Assembly: GCF_029852145.1 (NCBI RefSeq) | Contig: NC_079969.1 | Location: 13,962,642 to 14,026,641 of the forward strand | Direction: 5' to 3' | From: Microplitis mediator | Lineage: Eukaryota; Arthropoda; Insecta; Hymenoptera; Braconidae | Length of the DNA: 64,000 bases | In this document: positions 1-10,438 of the stretch, in pieces | Position numbering within the stretch: position 1 is the stretch's first letter | Layout: the number at the start of each line of letters is the position of its first letter | Notes under the pieces: generated by a model | What the model saw: only the letters and a program-made list of their open reading frames with translations | Database searches by the model: none | Told to the model about the DNA's origin: nothing | Translations under genes and position numbers: made by a program

Positions 1-2778
1 CATGTCTCCCGCATTCAGTGTGTTATTGAGTACGTAAATGCTCGTAAAGCGTTTACGCCTAAAGTCCGCCGTATTGCGGCTGGACTACGATATCAACATC
101 ACACACTGAATAAGGAGAATCTTCTTAACATCAAAGAAGGTTCTCTCAACAGGTTGCGGGCTCTGGTGACTGCTAAAAAGTCACTAGAGAAAAAGCTGAA
201 GCGGCTTACCGATAACTCTTTGTTTCGGTTAAGTCCTTCACGCTTTCTGACACCTAAGACATCTGTTTCTGGCGATCCCCCATCTATCGAGCGAGTAGAA
301 GCTGTCTGGTCCGAGTTGTATGGTGATCAACCGAACGTGAATCGTGACACTCCAGCTCTCAACGACTTCAAGGCATTTTGTCGCCACCACCGAAACGACA
401 ATGCTGATGAAGAGAGCCCTGAAGTCAGCGTGGAAGAGGTTCGTTTGGCTCTGAATAATGGTAAAAACTGGGCTGCACCGGGTCCGGATGGCATCAACTT
501 ATTTTGGTGGAAGAAACTTTCTTCTACCCATAACCATCTGGCCCGGATTTTTACAGCGTTTATCAGAGGCAACGAACCTATTCCGTGCTGGCTTGTAGAA
601 GGGCAAACCGTGCTCATCCCTAAGGAAGGTGACTTGTCCGACCCGAAAAACTACAGGCCTATCACCTGTTTGAATGCAGTTTATAAGATTTTCACAAAAA
701 TCTTGAAAAATCGCATTCTACAGGAGATAGATCCTGTATGGCAGCAGATATACGAACAACGTGGCAGTAAAAGAGGCTTGTCAGGTTGCAAAGAGAATCT
801 GTTAGTAGATCGTTGTGTCATTCAAGACGCAGTCTACTATCAGCGCAACCTGTCAATGGCCTGGATTGACTACCGTAAGGCATTCGACTCAACATCTCAC
901 GAGCTCATTCTCTTTTTGCTCAAATGCCTTGGGGTCAATCGCGATACAGTGGGATGCATACAGCGTACGATGCAACTTTGGCGAACACGGTTCCACATTT
1001 CATGTGGCAACGACAAACGTGTGACCGAAGTTGTACAGTACAAGCGAGGTGTCTTCCAGGGAGATTCCCTGAGCCCGCTGCTGTTTTGCATCTCACTGCT
1101 GCCGATATCTGTTGCGCTACGCCGTACCCGTGAATACTCAGTGGGCCCACCAACTGATCGGAAATATTCGATCACCCACTTACTCTACATGGATGATCTG
1201 AAGGTGTATGCTCCTGATGAGGAACACCTTCAGACTGCATTGAATATCGTAGGGGAGTATACACGGGATATCGGCATGGCTTTTGGGTTGGACAAGTGCG
1301 CGGTCGTTAATCTGGTGAGGGGTAAGTGCTCTGATTTGCGCGAAGATATCGAGTTAGTAGATGGGAGCGTCATTGACCATCTTGACGCCGGAGAGTCGTA
1401 CAAATATCTAGGGATTGACGGGAGTCCTATGCAGGACGTCTCGAAAATCAAAACGACTCTCTGCAGCGAGTATGGGCGGAGACTCCGGAAAATTTGGTCA
1501 TCAGAACTTTCCGGGAAAAACAAAGTCTCTGCATCAAACATGCTTGCGGTCCCAGTACTACTCTACTCTTTCGGTGTCCTTAAATGGACCCGAAAAGAGC
1601 TTAGAGATCTCGATATCAAGACACGCAAAGTCATGAACATCAATCGGAGCATGCACCCTAAGTCCTCAGTCACCAGATTATACCTTTCCCGGCACATCGG
1701 AGGGAGAGGTCTACAGAGCTTGGAGTGTCTACACGATCGTTTGGTTTTGGGTCTAACATACGAAGTTGTCAATTTCACTGCAGATGAGAACGACTTCCTT
1801 ATGCAGATTGTTCATAGTCATGAGAATCTGCAGAAGGGAGCGTTCTTATATAAGGCAGCAAGGTACGCGGCAAAATCCCTCGGTCTCGGAAGAGTAAATC
1901 CTCTTATTGAACTCCCTAAGGAGGAATTTAAGAGTGTCGTCAGGAATGCTGAGCAGCAAAAACTGCTCAGTACACACATGGACAAGTCCATGCACAGCGT
2001 GTTCTTTAAACACGTTTGTGACCATGGCTTGTCCACCCAGCTGACGTTTTCCTTCCTTAAGTCAGCTGGCCTGATGTCCGACACCGAAGGATATATTTTT
2101 GCCTGCCAAGATGGTGTAATCAATACCCTCGAATACCGTGCGAAAGTACTCCAGATGCAGCAACCCGACACATCGTGTAGGGTGTGTAAGCAACATCCGG
2201 AGACGCTTATGCATCTCTTATCAGCATGTCCTGTGCTGGCAAGAAGTGCATACATTCAGCGTCATAATGCTGCTCTGCGAGTACTTTACTACCACCTTAG
2301 ACATACGCACGGTATCGATAAAACACCAGTGCTGCCTTATCTGCCAGGAGATATACCGCAAGTTGTTGAGAATGACCGTTGCCGCATTTATTGGAACGTG
2401 CCATTCGCAACAACGCGGAAAATCGACCATAATAAACCTGATATTGTGCTCTTCGATAAAACCGCTCGTGACATTTATGTCATTGAGTTTTCAGCTCCTG
2501 CTGAGTATAACATAACGGTTAAAGAAGAGCACAAACACGAGATATATCAGGATCTCCTGTTCGAAATTGGCAAACTTTACCCAGGTTACCGTGTCAAACT
2601 TGTCGTCCTCATTGTTGGCGTCCTAGGAGGGATGAAACAGTCGTTTGTGTCTGCACTAGCTAGAATACCAACTTGTTCAGCGCAAGTTGAGTTTCTGGCA
2701 TCGCGAATGCAAAAGGCTGTTATTCTCGGGTCCCTCCGTCTCCTAAGGCAACGAAACTTGGCCTGCTGCGCATGCTGA
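1..2778 (+). CDS. Dong/R4-type non-LTR retrotransposon polyprotein (RT + REL endonuclease), 5' partial
   Basis: Reverse transcriptase and nuclease that copy the element RNA into a chromosomal nick. The frame is open from base 1, so the true start lies upstream; at least 925 residues are present, numbered here from base 1. Seen: a PGPDG motif, palm motif A in WIDYRKAF (about 288-295), the RT box YMDD (396-399), then a C-terminal Cys/His finger (C726, C729, H738, C743) and a PD-X14-E nuclease core (P813, D814, E829). A C-terminal finger plus restriction-like endonuclease is the signature of the R2/R4/Dong/NeSL group, not of APE-type LINEs. No frameshift or stop interrupts it, so this copy may encode a working enzyme. 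It ends about 100 bp before a TAA microsatellite, which is the known target type of Dong in Bombyx. Dong is my best clade guess; R4 or Rex6 are alternatives. Confidence 0.88.
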   Translation, partial: HVSRIQCVIEYVNARKAFTPKVRRIAAGLRYQHHTLNKENLLNIKEGSLNRLRALVTAKKSLEKKLKRLTDNSLFRLSPSRFLTPKTSVSGDPPSIERVEAVWSELYGDQPNVNRDTPALNDFKAFCRHHRNDNADEESPEVSVEEVRLALNNGKNWAAPGPDGINLFWWKKLSSTHNHLARIFTAFIRGNEPIPCWLVEGQTVLIPKEGDLSDPKNYRPITCLNAVYKIFTKILKNRILQEIDPVWQQIYEQRGSKRGLSGCKENLLVDRCVIQDAVYYQRNLSMAWIDYRKAFDSTSHELILFLLKCLGVNRDTVGCIQRTMQLWRTRFHISCGNDKRVTEVVQYKRGVFQGDSLSPLLFCISLLPISVALRRTREYSVGPPTDRKYSITHLLYMDDLKVYAPDEEHLQTALNIVGEYTRDIGMAFGLDKCAVVNLVRGKCSDLREDIELVDGSVIDHLDAGESYKYLGIDGSPMQDVSKIKTTLCSEYGRRLRKIWSSELSGKNKVSASNMLAVPVLLYSFGVLKWTRKELRDLDIKTRKVMNINRSMHPKSSVTRLYLSRHIGGRGLQSLECLHDRLVLGLTYEVVNFTADENDFLMQIVHSHENLQKGAFLYKAARYAAKSLGLGRVNPLIELPKEEFKSVVRNAEQQKLLSTHMDKSMHSVFFKHVCDHGLSTQLTFSFLKSAGLMSDTEGYIFACQDGVINTLEYRAKVLQMQQPDTSCRVCKQHPETLMHLLSACPVLARSAYIQRHNAALRVLYYHLRHTHGIDKTPVLPYLPGDIPQVVENDRCRIYWNVPFATTRKIDHNKPDIVLFDKTARDIYVIEFSAPAEYNITVKEEHKHEIYQDLLFEIGKLYPGYRVKLVVLIVGVLGGMKQSFVSALARIPTCSAQVEFLASRMQKAVILGSLRLLRQRNLACCAC

Positions 2779-2880
2779 TCATCTTGTTGATGATGCATCG
2801 CAGCAGTTACGATTTGGCGCTCAGCTAAGGCCCTCGGTAGAGTCGGACTACCGGGGATAACCCCCTGAGCATTTAACTAA
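2779..2880 (+). other. 3' UTR and 3' end of Dong-like copy 1
   Basis: About 100 bp of noncoding tail shared almost base for base with copy 2 (5466-5570). It ends at GAGCATTTAACT, after which the two copies diverge into TAA-type repeats. The shared boundary defines the 3' end of the element. Confidence 0.7.
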
Positions 2881-2884
2881 AAAG

Positions 2885-2885
2885 A

Positions 2886-2940
<55 letters not shown>

Positions 2941-2943
2941 CTT

Positions 2944-3030
<87 letters not shown>
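2885..3030 (+). repeat. (TAA)n microsatellite between two Dong-like elements
   Basis: About 145 bp of nearly pure AAT/TAA repeats with one small interruption (GCTTATAATAATAATACT). It sits exactly between the 3' end of copy 1 and the truncated 5' end of copy 2, as expected if both elements target TAA repeats. Confidence 0.95.
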
Positions 3031-3032
<2 letters not shown>

Positions 3033-5465
3033 CGTGACACTCCAGCTCTCAACGAGTTCCAGGCATTTTGTCGCCACCATCGAAACGACAATGCTGGTGA
3101 AGAGAGCCCTGAAGTCAGCGTGGAAGAGGTTCGTTTGGCTCTGAATAATGGTAAGAACTGGGCTGCTCCGGGTCCGGATGGCATCAACTTATTTTGGTGG
3201 AAGAAACTTACTTCTACCCATAGCCATCTGGCCCGGATTTTTACAGCGTTTATCAGAGGCAGCAAACCTATTCCGTGCTGGCTTGTAGAAGGGCGAACCG
3301 TGCTCATCCCTAAGAAAGGTGACTTGTCCGACCCAAAGAACTACAGGCCTATCACCTGTTTGAATGCGGTTTATAAGATTTTCACAAAAATCTTGAATAA
3401 TCGCATTCTACAGGAGATAGATCCTGTATGGCAGCAGATATATGAACAGCGTGGCAGTAAAAGAGGCCTGTCAGGTTGCAAGGAGAATCTGTTAGTAGAT
3501 CGTTGTGTCATTCAAGACGCGGTCTACTATCAGCGCAAGCTGTCAATGGCCTGGATTGACTACCGTAAGGCATTCGACTTAACATCTCATGAGCTCATTC
3601 TCATTTTGCTCAAATGCCTTGGGGTCAATCGCGATACAGTGGGATGCATACAGCGTACGATGCAACTTTGGCGAACACGGTTCCACATTACATGTGGCAA
3701 CGACAAACGTGTGACCGAAGTTGTACAGTACAAGCGAGGTGTCTTCCAAGGAGATTCCCTGAGCCCGCTGCTGTTTTGCATCTCACTGCTGCCGATATCT
3801 GTTGCGCTACGCCGTACCCGTGGATACTCAGTGGGCCCACCAACTGATCGGAAATATTCGATCACCCACTTACTCTACATGGATGATCTGAAGGTATATG
3901 CTCCTGATGAGGAAAACCTTCAGACTGCATTGAATATCGTAGGGGAGTATACACGGGATGTCGGCATGGCTTTCGGGTTGGACAAGTGCGCGGTCGTTAA
4001 TCTGGTGAAGGGTAAGTGCTCTGATTTGCGCGAAGATATCGAGTTAGTAGATGGGAGCGTCATTGACCATCTTGACGCCGGAGAGTCGTACAAATATCTA
4101 GGGATTGACGGGAGTCCTATGCAGGACGTCTCGAAAATCAAACCGACTCTCTGCAGCGAGTATGGGCGGAGACTCCGGAAAATCTGGTCATCAGAACTTT
4201 CCGGGAAAAACAAAGTCTCTGCAACAAACATGCTTGCTGTCCCAGTACTACTCTACTCGTTCGGTGTCCTTAAATGAACCCGAAAAGAGCTTAGAGATCT
4301 CGATATCAAGACACGCAAAGTCATGAACATCAATCGGAGCATGCACCCTAAGTCCTCAGTCACCAGATTATACCTTTCCCGGCACATCGGAGGGAGAGGT
4401 CTACAGAGCTTGGAGTGTCTACACGATCGTTTGGTTTTGGGTCTAACATACGAAGTTGTCAATTTCACTGCAGATGAGAACGACTTCCTTATGCAGATTG
4501 TTCATAGTCATGAGAATCTGCAGAAGGGAGCGTTCTTATATAAGGCAGCAAGGTACGCGGCAAAATCCCTCGGTCTCGGAAGAGTAAATCCTCTTATTGA
4601 ACTCCCTAAGGAGGAATTTAAGAGTGTCGTCAGGAATGCTGAGCAGCAAAAACTGCTCAGTACACACATGGACAAGTCCATGCACAGCGTGTTCTTTAAA
4701 CACGTTTGTGACCATGGCTTGTCCACCCAGCTGACGTTTTCCTTCCTTAAGTCAGCTGGCCTGATGTCCGACACCGAAGGATATATTTTTGCCTGCCAAG
4801 ATGGTGTAATCAATACCCTCGAATACCGTGCGAAAGTACTCCAGATGCAGCAACCCGACACATCGTGTAGGGTGTGTAAGCAACATCCGGAGACGCTTAT
4901 GCATCTCTTATCAGCATGTCCTGTGCTGGCAAGAAGTGCATACATTCAGCGTCATAATGCTGCTCTGCGAGTACTTTACTACCACCTTAGACATACGCAC
5001 GGTATCGACAAAACACCAGTGCTGCCTTATCTGCCAGGAGATATTCCGCAAGTTGTTGAGAATGACCGTTGCCGTATTTACTGGAACGTGCCATTCGCAA
5101 CAACTCGGAAAATAGATCACAACAAACCTGATATTGTGCTCTTCGATAAAACCACTCGAGACATTTATGTCATCGAGTTCTCAGCACCTGCTGAGTACAA
5201 CATCACGGTTAAAGAAGAGCACAAACACGAGATATATCAGGATCTCCTGTTTGAAATTGGCAAACTCCACCCAGGCTACCGTGTCAAGCTTGTCGTCCTC
5301 ATTGTTGGCGTCCTTGGAGGGATCAAACAGTCGTTTGTGTCTGCATTAGCTAGAATACCAACTTGTTCAGCGCAAGTTGAGTTTCTGGCATCGCGGATGC
5401 AAAAGGCTGTTATACTCGGGTCCCTCCGTTTCCTAAGGCAACGAAACTTGGCCTGCTGCGCATGA
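3031..5465 (+). pseudogene. Dong-like polyprotein, 5'-truncated second copy with one nonsense codon
   Basis: Aligns to the first copy at a constant offset of 2690 bases with no indels over the stretch I traced. It begins abruptly in the microsatellite at the position matching base 341 of copy 1, so the N-terminal part is missing; this is typical 5' truncation in target-primed reverse transcription. The same frame runs to 5465 but a TGA at 4275-4277 replaces the TGG (Trp) of copy 1 just after LLYSFGVLK. YMDD, the Cys/His finger and the PD-X14-E nuclease core are all retained. The C terminus is one residue shorter because the stop shifted. The few substitutions between copies indicate close relatives. 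Confidence 0.9.
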
Positions 5466-5570
5466 CGATCATCTTGTTGATGATGCATCGCAGCAGTAAC
5501 GATTTTGCGCTCAGGTGAGGCCCTCGGTAGAGTCGGACTACCAGGGATAACCCCCTGAGCATTTAACTTG
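5466..5570 (+). other. 3' UTR and 3' end of Dong-like copy 2
   Basis: Matches the copy 1 tail at the same 2690-base offset and ends at the same ATTTAACT before running into TAA repeats. Confidence 0.7.
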
Positions 5571-5571
5571 A

Positions 5572-5573
5572 AT

Positions 5574-5613
<40 letters not shown>

Positions 5614-5665
5614 AACAATCATAAGAAGAAGTAGAAGAAGAAAAAGAAGAAGAAGAAAAAGAAAT
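5572..5665 (+). repeat. TAA microsatellite grading into GAA-rich repeat
   Basis: TAATAA units (to about 5619) followed by AAGAAGAAG units. It is the downstream flank of Dong-like copy 2, so both copies have TAA repeats at their 3' ends. Confidence 0.9.
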
Positions 5666-5677
5666 AATAATTCAAAT

Positions 5678-5947
5678 ATGAATAAAAATAATTATAACCC
5701 AAATCGTGGGCAATCGGACTTTACTAATTTTAATAGGAGTTACTCGAATATCACTTTGAGAATATTTAAAGTAAATAACCATTGTAACCGTGGTAATTGT
5801 TTTAATCGTAATAATCGTCCAGTTCGTAATAATAACGCTGATAATAATAATGATAATATAAATAATGCCAATAGCCACTCTAATTGCATCGAAATTCAGT
5901 CGACCAGTGCTGGCGATGTTAATCACACTGATTCTTCAAAAAACTAG
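5678..5947 (+). CDS. Asn-rich 89-residue ORF, possibly a retroelement remnant
   Basis: I do not recognise this product. It is dominated by Asn, Arg and Ser, with runs such as NNNADNNNDNINN, and has no zinc knuckle or catalytic motif. It lies just upstream of a purine tract (AAGGGGAGAA at about 6017-6026) that resembles an LTR-element polypurine tract, so it could be the tail of a degraded gag or pol. AT-rich, AAT-rich DNA can also give Asn-rich ORFs by chance, and I consider that equally likely. Confidence 0.2.
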   Translation: MNKNNYNPNRGQSDFTNFNRSYSNITLRIFKVNNHCNRGNCFNRNNRPVRNNNADNNNDNINNANSHSNCIEIQSTSAGDVNHTDSSKN

Positions 5948-6678
5948 CTTCGCCCTCCTATTTCCCGAGGAAACAGGGCGTGAGATCTAGAAAAACTTCA
6001 AAACAATTGTTAAGGGGAGAACGGAGCCCTGGTAGTGATCGTTCACACCAAACCTGGTTAAATAAATCAAATGAATTTATAACGTTCACTACTATTTCAC
6101 ACTACCCATGGCGGAGTGTGGTTAGTGTCAAATAGGCGTTCTGGCCCACCGATGGTAAAACTGAAAATAAAATAATAAACAAAACCAAAATATATCCTTT
6201 GGAGATGCTCACGATTCCCAATAGGTACACAGCTCTCCTCAGGCTGGGTTAGACAACCGAATTGGGCGCCAGTTCGTGTACCCCACGAACAAAATAACAA
6301 ATAAACAATAAGAAAGAAAATGAAATGAAAATGAAATAATAAAATAAAATAAAACAGAGAGCAGTTTTCAGGTATTGGAAGAGGATAGCAAGAAAGAGAT
6401 AGTTTGCAATAAATAAATAATCAAATTTAAATAAATCCCGGGTTGGTAGCCATTTACCCGATATATTTTAAATTAATAAACAAAATTTGTTTCAACAGGT
6501 ATTATCAATAATTTAAAAAAAAATATAAATAATAATGTTTCACTTCACACTATAAATTATTGTGTGACCAATAGTCACATGCGCAAAAACAATAATTAAT
6601 AAACGAATGATCCTTTGGCTGTCACTCGCACGTTGTACATAATAAGTGTAAATAATAATTGTAATTAATAACAATCAT

Positions 6679-6932
6679 TTACCGTCAACAATATACGGTC
6701 ACCAATAATTAATAAAGTAAAAACAATAATATTAAATAGTAATAATTATCTACCGTTAATAATTTACGGTCACCAATAATTATTCAAATACAAAATAATA
6801 ATAATGAATATTAATAATTATTTACCGTCAATAACCTGTACGGTCACCAATAATTATTAAAAATACAAAATAATACCACCAAATATTAACAATTATTTAC
6901 CGTTAATAACATATACGGTCACCAATAATTAT
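6679..6932 (+). repeat. Minisatellite, four units of about 71-75 bp, each with an ACCGT/ACGGT dyad
   Basis: The block TTACCGT, about 10 AT-rich bases, then ACGGTCACCAATAATTA recurs with TACCGT at about 6680, 6751, 6823 and 6898. Every unit keeps the ACCGT...ACGGT inverted repeat while the loop varies, so each unit can form a small hairpin. Confidence 0.9.
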
Positions 6933-7989
6933 TAATAAATAATACTAAATTTAACTCCCCCGTGTTGGATCCACGCTTGTCGCCGGGACAAAGAATTACG
7001 CCACTATATATATATATATATTGAAACCTCTCTCTCACTCACACGTGAGATGTACCCAAATGGCCACCAACGCGGGACAAATTACACGCCAATGTATGAG
7101 AATCAAAGGTACTTACAGTCGTCACCAATCTCTAAAACACGTAATGGCTCCATTGGCTTGAATTAAATGATCTTTAACAATTAATGTCCAGCAACAATAT
7201 CAATGATATTTGGCGAGTGTCTCAAACACTATGCAAGCAGCCAATACAATCTACCACACTTGGCAATTCTAAATGGCGTACAAATAAACTCGGCAACAGT
7301 AACAGCACACCTTACTCTTACAATGGACTATCCACGTCTGACCATGGCAGCACGTGAGTCCCATGCCGGCACCTCGGCCGGCGCCATTTTATAATGGTTT
7401 CTCTTTTCAACCAATGGAGCACTATCTCTGTCGCATGTTAATTCACTCATCGACATCAGCATGATGCAATGACTTGTTTGGCATGTAATTTGTCCCCTCC
7501 CGACATTGAATGGCCATTCTTTTTCCAGAGTATAATTAATTATATAATTCTTTACCTAAATATTCCCTTAGTTTAGCCATAATGCCCGTAAATTTATTTA
7601 AATTAAATAAATTCACCGAGGCCAACTGTTGCGTTGCCGCGCATGCGCCAACCAACCAAAATAATAATAATAATAATCAAATAATAAATAAATACGCAAT
7701 TAATTATCCCGGCGGCTGTAAAATCCATCCATCGGCGAATAATATTCAGTAATTTTTACTGATTCGTCCGCAATTTGTATCTAGTAAATTAAACAAATAA
7801 TAATAGCACAGTAAATAAAATAAATAATACATAAAACAATAATAATAACAGTATAATAATAATAACAATGGGTGAGACGTGCTGAGCAGCGTGTGCTGCC
7901 ATCTGTTGCCCTTCTCCGACCCGATGCGAAGATGCCGCGATATTTAAATATCGTGACAAATTTAAAAGAGGCATATTGAATAATGAAAA

Positions 7990-8222
7990 TAATAAAAATT
8001 TAATGGTAGGACCTGACGATGGCTTAGTACATGCCTTTGGTCCGATTGAGAAAATTATTGATGAAAATTTATTAGATGGAAATTTAATTGATGAAAATTT
8101 AATGGTAGGACCTGACAGTGTCTTATAGCGTGCTTTCGGTCCGTGTAATGAAATCAATGATGAAGTTTTTGAGACGAGACCTGACAGTGGCTTAGAGCGT
8201 GCTTTCGGTCCGTGTAATAAAT
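7990..8222 (+). repeat. Short tandem repeat (GACCTGACAGTGGCTTAGAG type), three units
   Basis: Three copies of a segment running from GACCTGAC through GGTCCG, at about 8009, 8109 and 8171, separated by AT-rich linkers with GATGAAAATTTA motifs. Unit spacing is uneven (about 100 then 62 bp). No coding role is seen. Confidence 0.75.
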
Positions 8223-9616
8223 TGTAATGGACCACTTATTTTATTAATAAATGGTGGTTGTAATAAAACAAGGGTCCACACATGTGTAAACTTAAGGTGT
8301 TTACGTACCTGTCCAGCTAGGATCAGTAATCTCAGAGCGAGGGTAACCCCGCACTAGACCACGCAGTATTGAAATTAAAAGAGAGACCTTATACCTAACT
8401 TATCAGGAAGGTTGTGATTAATTAATTTGATATGTTAAATTTAAATATAAAAACAATGGCATTCATTTAAACGAAGACGCTTCACAGATAATTTATTTAT
8501 GACAGACTAACGATAACCAAATGACTGATGAAACTGACTCGACTAAATTAACAAAACTGACTCGTCTACTTTTATTAACAACAATTTGACTCGACTAATT
8601 TTACTAAATAACGACTTCTCAATTAATAAAATATTACTTAATAAATAAAATAGTTAACCCGACAATAAACAAAACGACTCGACTTACTCCAACAATCTCT
8701 AACCTTAACCAGTCCTTCATTCCACCGATCCTTTTCCTCTAAGACCAAAACCATTCACCAGTTCCTTCCAAGTCCATCAATCCATTCCAAGCCTTTCCAA
8801 ATCAACCAGGTCCGTTCCACAGTAAATATTATATAGTTAAACAGTTTAAGTGAACTTAATTAAACTTACATTAGAATAAGCTTCCACGAGCCGTGGGCTT
8901 ATATGCTCTTAGCCCTTAATGAGAATGAAAACGGCTAGCAGCACGTGTGTAGTAGTAGATGTTAGTAGCAGCAGTAGTAGTAGTAGTAGTCGGGAAAACG
9001 TCCGTCCACGATGGTTGCTGCGAGCCAAGAGACCGATCGCTCGTCGACTCTCGGCCTTGTACCCCCTCGACTCAGGATGGCCAACCCCTAAAACCAAACG
9101 TCGAGGAACTCGACCACAGCGACCCAGGCGCATAAGTGGCTATACTGACTTCCGCATTGGCAGTTGTTGAAGAAGGAGGCTGGATCTTTTGGCGCGAGTC
9201 GAAATTCATTTTAGACAGAGTGCTCAAGCATTCCCCCCGTTACAAAGTTTAAAATCAGTTCATCCGTTTAAAAGATACAGGTATTTACATGCGTACATAC
9301 ACTCAGACATCATCTTGAAATTAGTCAGGATTCTGATTGGCTGTTGAATTGTTTATTCCAATTTCTTATTCCACAAGTTTATAATGTCAATAGCCATATT
9401 TATGTGAGTCGGAGCTGTCAAAGCAGGTTGGACGTAATACTTGGATAAATACATCATATTCAGGTTACATATAAATATGTTTTGGATTAATAACATTCTA
9501 AACATGTACATTGAAAAGAAAATTTTGTGAAGATACACAGATTTTTTTTGAGAAATGAAAGAAATGATACAGTCATTATTTTTCAGGTTCAAGTGTTTCA
9601 GTAAAAAAATTTTTAT

Positions 9617-9656
9617 ACCCCACTACAGATATTTTAAAAATATCTGAAGTGGAGTC
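9617..9656. repeat. Short perfect-type hairpin
   Basis: CCCCACTACAGATATTTT followed closely by AATATCTGAAGTGGAG forms an almost complete stem with a very short loop. It lies at the outer edge of the repeat tract that precedes the 10439-13406 foldback and may be a terminus of a small element. Confidence 0.7.
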
Positions 9657-9719
9657 GGCAATATCAGCACAGCAGTTAAAACCGAATCCAAATAAAAATT
9701 TAATAAATAAATAGAAGTA

Positions 9720-10430
9720 CTCTACAGGAAAGTAACTTTGTTGTTTTTCACGTCAAGCTAGCATCACCAAAGCTACGTGACATTTTTAGGTTAAATGCAA
9801 AAAATGAAAAAACATTGTAAATTTATCTTTAAATTTTCAGGGCACTGTTCAACTCATATGCAAATTGACAAAAATGATAGAGAGAAAAAATCACCATAAA
9901 AAAGTACTGAGATGTTTTCGAGGTCAATTTAGTCTAGACAAAGTTACGCGGCGTATTTAACTAAAATTTAAAAAGTAAAAAACATATCAAAATTTTTTTT
10001 ATACTTTCACGGTATTGTAAGTTTTATGTGCAAATAGACAAAAATTATAGAGCAAAAATTTGTTATACAAAAGTACTAAGATGGTTTTACGTCAATCTAG
10101 CCTAGAACAAATTTTTTAGCTTCCAATTGAATTGCTTAGGGGATTAATGAGAATTTTAGAGACAAATATTTGCAACAAAAAAGTACTGAGATGTTTCATA
10201 CCTCAGTCTAGCCTAGACAAAGTTACGCGGCATCTTTGACCAGAATTTGAAACCTTACTAAAAATTGTGAATTTTTAGTCAAATTTTAAGCTGATAATTA
10301 TACTGCTCCGCGAGTATATGAAAATTATTGACTTATTTTTGGTTAGACTCAGTTAAAAAACGTCTCAGTGCTCTTTTGTAACAATTTTTTTTCTTTACAA
10401 ATTCCATTTATTCGCGGAGTAGTATAATTA
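9720..10430 (+). repeat. Degenerate tandem repeat, units about 110-170 bp
   Basis: The motifs AAAGTTACGCGGC, AAAAAGTACTGAGATG and GACAAAAATNATAGAG recur several times with drift. A reverse-complement match to its inner end (TTTGACCAGAATTTG) appears at about 13500-13540, just beyond the foldback, so this tract may be one arm of an older palindrome into which the foldback inserted. Confidence 0.55.
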
Positions 10431-10438
10431 TTTGCCGG

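Larger units (their letters stand above)
5948..9243. other. AT-rich noncoding stretch with LTR-like motifs
   Basis: No convincing gene. A purine tract at about 6017-6026 and the motif TTGGGCGCCA at about 6258 resemble the beginning of an LTR: the same TTGGGCGCCA lies about 90 bp inside the solo LTR at 32867-33943. The stretch ends near CCCCCCGTTACA (about 9232-9243), which could be an LTR right end, but 3.2 kb is very long for one LTR and I could not match a left TG end. It also holds the minisatellites at 6679-6932 and about 7990-8222, and AGT triplet repeats at about 8949-8990. Confidence 0.3.

Noticed and set aside
2877..3307. Poly-Ile and poly-Leu ORFs
   Set aside because: Translations of the TAA microsatellite.
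7789..8235. 148-residue minus-strand ORF
   Set aside because: It is the translation of a short tandem repeat followed by AT-rich Ile/Leu sequence; no start context or domain.
8919..9170. Overlapping Arg/Ser-rich ORFs on both strands
   Set aside because: Created by AGT triplet repeats and a GC-richer stretch; no domain recognised.
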